From Prevotellaceae bacterium (GTDB taxonomy: Bacteria > Bacteroidota > Bacteroidia > Bacteroidales > UBA932): DNA of 8,405 bases. A program made the translations under genes and the position numbers. Of this stretch, positions 6,208 to 8,405 are shown piece by piece. The DNA lies in the NCBI GenBank assembly GCA_031268055.1, contig JAIRXY010000081.1, forward strand, positions 1-8,405, read 5' to 3'. Every line of letters begins with the position of its first letter. Positions within the stretch are counted from its first letter, which is position 1. The notes under the pieces were generated by a model that ran no database searches, had not been told where the DNA came from, and saw only the letters and a list, made by a program, of their open reading frames with translations.

Positions 6208-7542
6208 CTACGCTATGCCGTGCTGGTGTATCTTGTTGTAAAGCGTTTTGCGGTCAATTTGCAGGAGCTGCGCCGCGCGGCTTTTGTTGCCCTGCGCTTT
6301 TTTGAGCGCCTCTTCTATGTGCTGACGCTCGTTGGGGTTGCGTAGCGCAAGGCCGTGCGCCTCGTCCGTAGGCTTTTGGGGCGTAGAGAGAATGGGCAGG
6401 TGCTCCGGAAGGATTTCGCCGGCCTGAGCAAAGAGCGCTGCCCGACGAATTACGTTGCGCAGCTCGCGCAGGTTGCCGCTCCAGTGGTGGCTTTTGAGCA
6501 TTTGCAGCGCTTCCTTTGAGAGCTTTTTCACCTGCCTGCCGAGCTCCCTGTTGGCCTCTTCCAGAAAGTGCGCCGCAAAGAGGGCAATGTCGCTTACCCT
6601 TTCCCTCAGCGGCGGGACGGTGATTAAAAATTCGTTGAGGCGGTGGTACAGGTCTTCCCGGAAGCCTCCCTTGACGATGGCATGCTCAAGATTTTCGTTG
6701 GTTGCAACCACAATGCGCACGTCAACGCTTACATCGGTTGCCGAGCCAACCGGCCGCACCTTTCGCTCCTGCAACGCCCGCAGCAGCTGCATCTGAACGT
6801 CGTAGGGGAGGTTGCCCACCTCGTCGAAAAAAACGGTGCCTCCCTCGGCCTGCTCAAAAACGCCTTTTTTGTCGGCTATGGCAGAGGTAAAAGCGCCCTT
6901 CAGGTGGCCAAACAGCTCGCTGGGCGCCAGCTCTTTTGATAGGCTTCCGCAGTCCACCGCGAGGAACGGCGCGCTGCTCCGGCGGCTGTGCTCGTGTATG
7001 GTGCGCGCAATGTACTCCTTGCCGGTGCCGCTTTCGCCAATAATCATCACCGACATTTGCGTAGGCGCAACAAGGTGTACATGCTCCAGCATTTGCTGGG
7101 CGGCGGGGCTTTCGCCGGTTATGAAAGCCTGCCTTGGCGGGTTGACTTTTACGGTGGCGGTCTGCCTTTTTTGCTGGGTTACGCTGAGCAGCGCCTGCTC
7201 CGTTTTTTGCTTTAGGGTGTTGGGGTTAACCGGCTTTTCGAGAAAATCAAAAGCGCCCAGCTTTATAGCCAGCACAGCGCTTTGTACCTCAGCGTAGCTG
7301 GTCATGACGATAACCGGCGTGCTGCATTTCTGCTCCCTAATCCACGCGAGCAGCATGATGCCGTCTCCGTCGGGGAGGCGCAAGTCGGTTAAGATGATAT
7401 CGAACGCGTGCAGGGCAATTTCTTTTTTTGCCTGCTCCACGCGCGAGCATAGGGTTGGCGTAAAGCCGTTTTTCTTGAACCAGCCTTGCAGCATTACCCC
7501 AAAAGAGGCGTCGTCTTCGATGATGAGAATGTTTTGGTGCAT
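6208..7542 (-). CDS. NtrC-family sigma-54-dependent response regulator
   Basis: Transcription activator of 444 aa, the usual length for the family, in three domains. The receiver (1-115) has D10/D11, phospho-acceptor D53 in LTDLRLPDGDG, T81 and K103 in EKP. The AAA+ domain (about 142-372) has Walker A GESGTGKE (169-176), the sigma-54 contact loop GAFTSA (216-221) in place of the standard GAFTGA, Walker B VFFDE (237-241), the arginine-finger region FREDLYHRLN (294-303) and sensor II LRELRN (358-363). A Fis-type helix-turn-helix ends the protein (NKSRAAQLLQIDRKTLYNKI, 419-438). ATG at 7542 gives the expected receiver start MHQNILIIEDD. The frame is open to 7650, but that would run through the promoter box and hairpin upstream. 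No sensor kinase gene is adjacent and no clear -24/-12 sigma-54 promoter was found in the spacers, so its targets are unknown. Confidence 0.95.
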   Translation of the reverse strand: MHQNILIIEDDASFGVMLQGWFKKNGFTPTLCSRVEQAKKEIALHAFDIILTDLRLPDGDGIMLLAWIREQKCSTPVIVMTSYAEVQSAVLAIKLGAFDFLEKPVNPNTLKQKTEQALLSVTQQKRQTATVKVNPPRQAFITGESPAAQQMLEHVHLVAPTQMSVMIIGESGTGKEYIARTIHEHSRRSSAPFLAVDCGSLSKELAPSELFGHLKGAFTSAIADKKGVFEQAEGGTVFFDEVGNLPYDVQMQLLRALQERKVRPVGSATDVSVDVRIVVATNENLEHAIVKGGFREDLYHRLNEFLITVPPLRERVSDIALFAAHFLEEANRELGRQVKKLSKEALQMLKSHHWSGNLRELRNVIRRAALFAQAGEILPEHLPILSTPQKPTDEAHGLALRNPNERQHIEEALKKAQGNKSRAAQLLQIDRKTLYNKIHQHGIA

Positions 7543-7561
7543 TGTGTTGTGCTTCTGAAAG

Positions 7562-7569
7562 CAAAGATA
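7562..7569 (-). promoter_or_regulatory. Probable -7 promoter element of the NtrC-type regulator (TATCTTTG)
   Basis: The minus strand reads TATCTTTG followed by C, an exact Bacteroidota TAnnTTTG box, 19 nt upstream of the ATG at 7542. It predicts a leader of only about 12-15 nt. No clear -33 TTTG is seen. Its position supports 7542 over the longer frame to 7650 as the true start. Confidence 0.45.
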
Positions 7570-7614
7570 CGGTTTTTTGGATTTATTTCCGCTATTGTCC
7601 GATAAAAATCGGCT

Positions 7615-7641
7615 AAAGGGGTAGATAGCTGCTACCCCTTT
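7615..7641 (-). terminator. Probable terminator hairpin after the T9SS gene
   Basis: A perfect 10-bp inverted repeat, AAAGGGGTAG and CTACCCCTTT, encloses a 7-nt loop and begins 26 nt past the stop of the T9SS-exported protein gene. On the minus strand it is followed a few bases later by a TTTTT run inside a second small hairpin (CCGAT/ATCGG, 7599-7612). The T run is not immediately adjacent, so it is an imperfect intrinsic terminator. An alternative is an operator, since it also lies upstream of the NtrC-type promoter. Confidence 0.5.
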
Positions 7642-7667
7642 GAAATGCACCTTAGTAACTTGCCCTC

Positions 7668-8405
7668 CTAATTTTTTTGCCCCACCGCCACCTTAACCAC
7701 CTTTCTACCTGCCTTACCTTCGAGAATGAGGTGGTAGATGCCGGGTGTTTCCGGCATGGTCAGACCATTGCGCAGGACGGAGGCGTTGTCCGTGAGGACA
7801 AGCCGACCCTGCGCGTCAAAGAGGTAGAGCGTGGCGTAAAGCTCTGCTTCGTTGTTGTCAAGAAGCTCCAGCTGCTTGAGCCTGATGGTACCGCCTGCGG
7901 CTACGGGGTTGGGGTAAACCGATACCTCTGCTGATTTTTTGCCCACATCCGCGCCGGCGCTATCTCCGGCGTACACAGCATTGCTGCCGCCAACGGCGGG
8001 GCAGCTTGTGAGGCGCTTACCGGTGGTGGTAGTCAGGTCAATATACATCGAATCGCGGTCGGTGAACTTGTTGTTGCGGATGCTTGGGCCGGCGGTGTAG
8101 TAGAGTAGGCTCTGCTCCACCACATCCCACTTGCTCGCATCCTCATTCCACCGGTACCAGCGGCAGGAGGAGAACTCCAAGCCGAGGCCGTTCTCCTTCG
8201 GGTCGTTGCGCACCACGCGGAGGCTGTGCATATGCTCGTTGACGATGCTGAACAGCTCGATTTTCTTCTCCAGCACTACCGTGTAGCGCTTGGCGCTATC
8301 TGTAGCGGCGTTGTACAGGTCTACGGTAAATGCTTTGCGCCCTACATCATGCATATTAACGTTAATGTTGCCGCTGCGAATATATTCGACCTCTCTACTT
8401 TCATC
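7668..8405 (-). CDS. T9SS type A sorting domain-containing protein (C-terminal part)
   Basis: The reading frame is open from the window's right edge to a TAG stop, showing the last 245 residues. The ATG at 8354 is internal, since 17 more in-frame codons precede it without a stop. The last 85 or so residues are a type IX secretion C-terminal sorting domain. It begins at SVYPNPVAAGGTIRLKQ (YPNP at visible residues 164-167), runs through LYLFDAQGRLVL and GIYHLILEGKAGRKVVKVAV, and ends with the short basic tail GQKN. Such domains direct passage through the outer membrane by the Por/T9SS apparatus and are removed or linked to the surface. The part before it (WYRWNEDASKWDVVEQSLLYYTAG and nearby) looks like a beta-rich extracellular region. 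I cannot assign a catalytic role; the functional domain is probably outside the window. The hairpin downstream suggests the gene is transcribed separately from the regulators. Confidence 0.88.
   Translation of the reverse strand, partial: DESREVEYIRSGNINVNMHDVGRKAFTVDLYNAATDSAKRYTVVLEKKIELFSIVNEHMHSLRVVRNDPKENGLGLEFSSCRWYRWNEDASKWDVVEQSLLYYTAGPSIRNNKFTDRDSMYIDLTTTTGKRLTSCPAVGGSNAVYAGDSAGADVGKKSAEVSVYPNPVAAGGTIRLKQLELLDNNEAELYATLYLFDAQGRLVLTDNASVLRNGLTMPETPGIYHLILEGKAGRKVVKVAVGQKN

Noticed and set aside
7543..7650. Longer N-terminus for the NtrC-type regulator (start at 7650)
   Set aside because: The extra 36 residues have no family match and the region holds a promoter-like box and two hairpins; the receiver domain begins normally at 7542.

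Overview
The window reads as a chromosomal segment of a Bacteroidota bacterium, probably of the order Bacteroidales. The evidence is a type IX secretion (T9SS) C-terminal sorting domain, TAnnTTTG-type -7 promoter boxes upstream of genes, mostly absent Shine-Dalgarno sequences, and Nqr subunits and response regulators of the Bacteroidota style. Every gene I can support lies on the minus strand, so transcription runs from high to low coordinates. The species cannot be named from this sequence.

Right to left along transcription: (1) 8405-7668 is the C-terminal part of a T9SS-exported protein whose start lies beyond the right edge. It is followed by a strong hairpin at 7615-7641. (2) 7542-6208 is an NtrC-type sigma-54 activator with a receiver domain and its own probable promoter at 7562-7569. 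(3) 6119-5439 is an OmpR/PhoB-type response regulator. Its leader, or alternatively its extreme N-terminus, contains a GATGTA-type hexanucleotide tandem repeat. No sensor kinase gene lies beside either regulator inside the window. (4) 5438-4930 is a 509-nt AT-rich spacer. (5) 4929-4 is nqrA-nqrB-nqrC-nqrD-nqrE in canonical order, five of the six subunits of the Na+-translocating NADH:quinone oxidoreductase. nqrF would be expected just past the left edge.

The Nqr genes form a tight operon with gaps of 49, 14, 0 and 30 nt. They build an inner-membrane sodium pump that oxidises NADH, reduces quinone and exports Na+. The expected cofactor residues are visible: the NqrB FMN site DGFSGAT, an NqrC FMN site reading SGGT, and the paired cysteines of NqrD and NqrE that hold the intramembrane iron-sulfur centre. 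The most unusual protein feature is NqrC, which carries a C-terminal tail of about 109 residues (a charged helix, then a Pro/Ala/Glu-rich stretch) absent from ordinary NqrC.

No wholly new multi-gene system is evident. The points most worth a second look are the NqrC tail, the hexanucleotide repeat at the start of the OmpR-type regulator, the kinase-less pair of regulators directly upstream of the sodium pump operon, the GAFTSA variant in the sigma-54 activator, and a second promoter-like box at the far end of the long nqrA leader.
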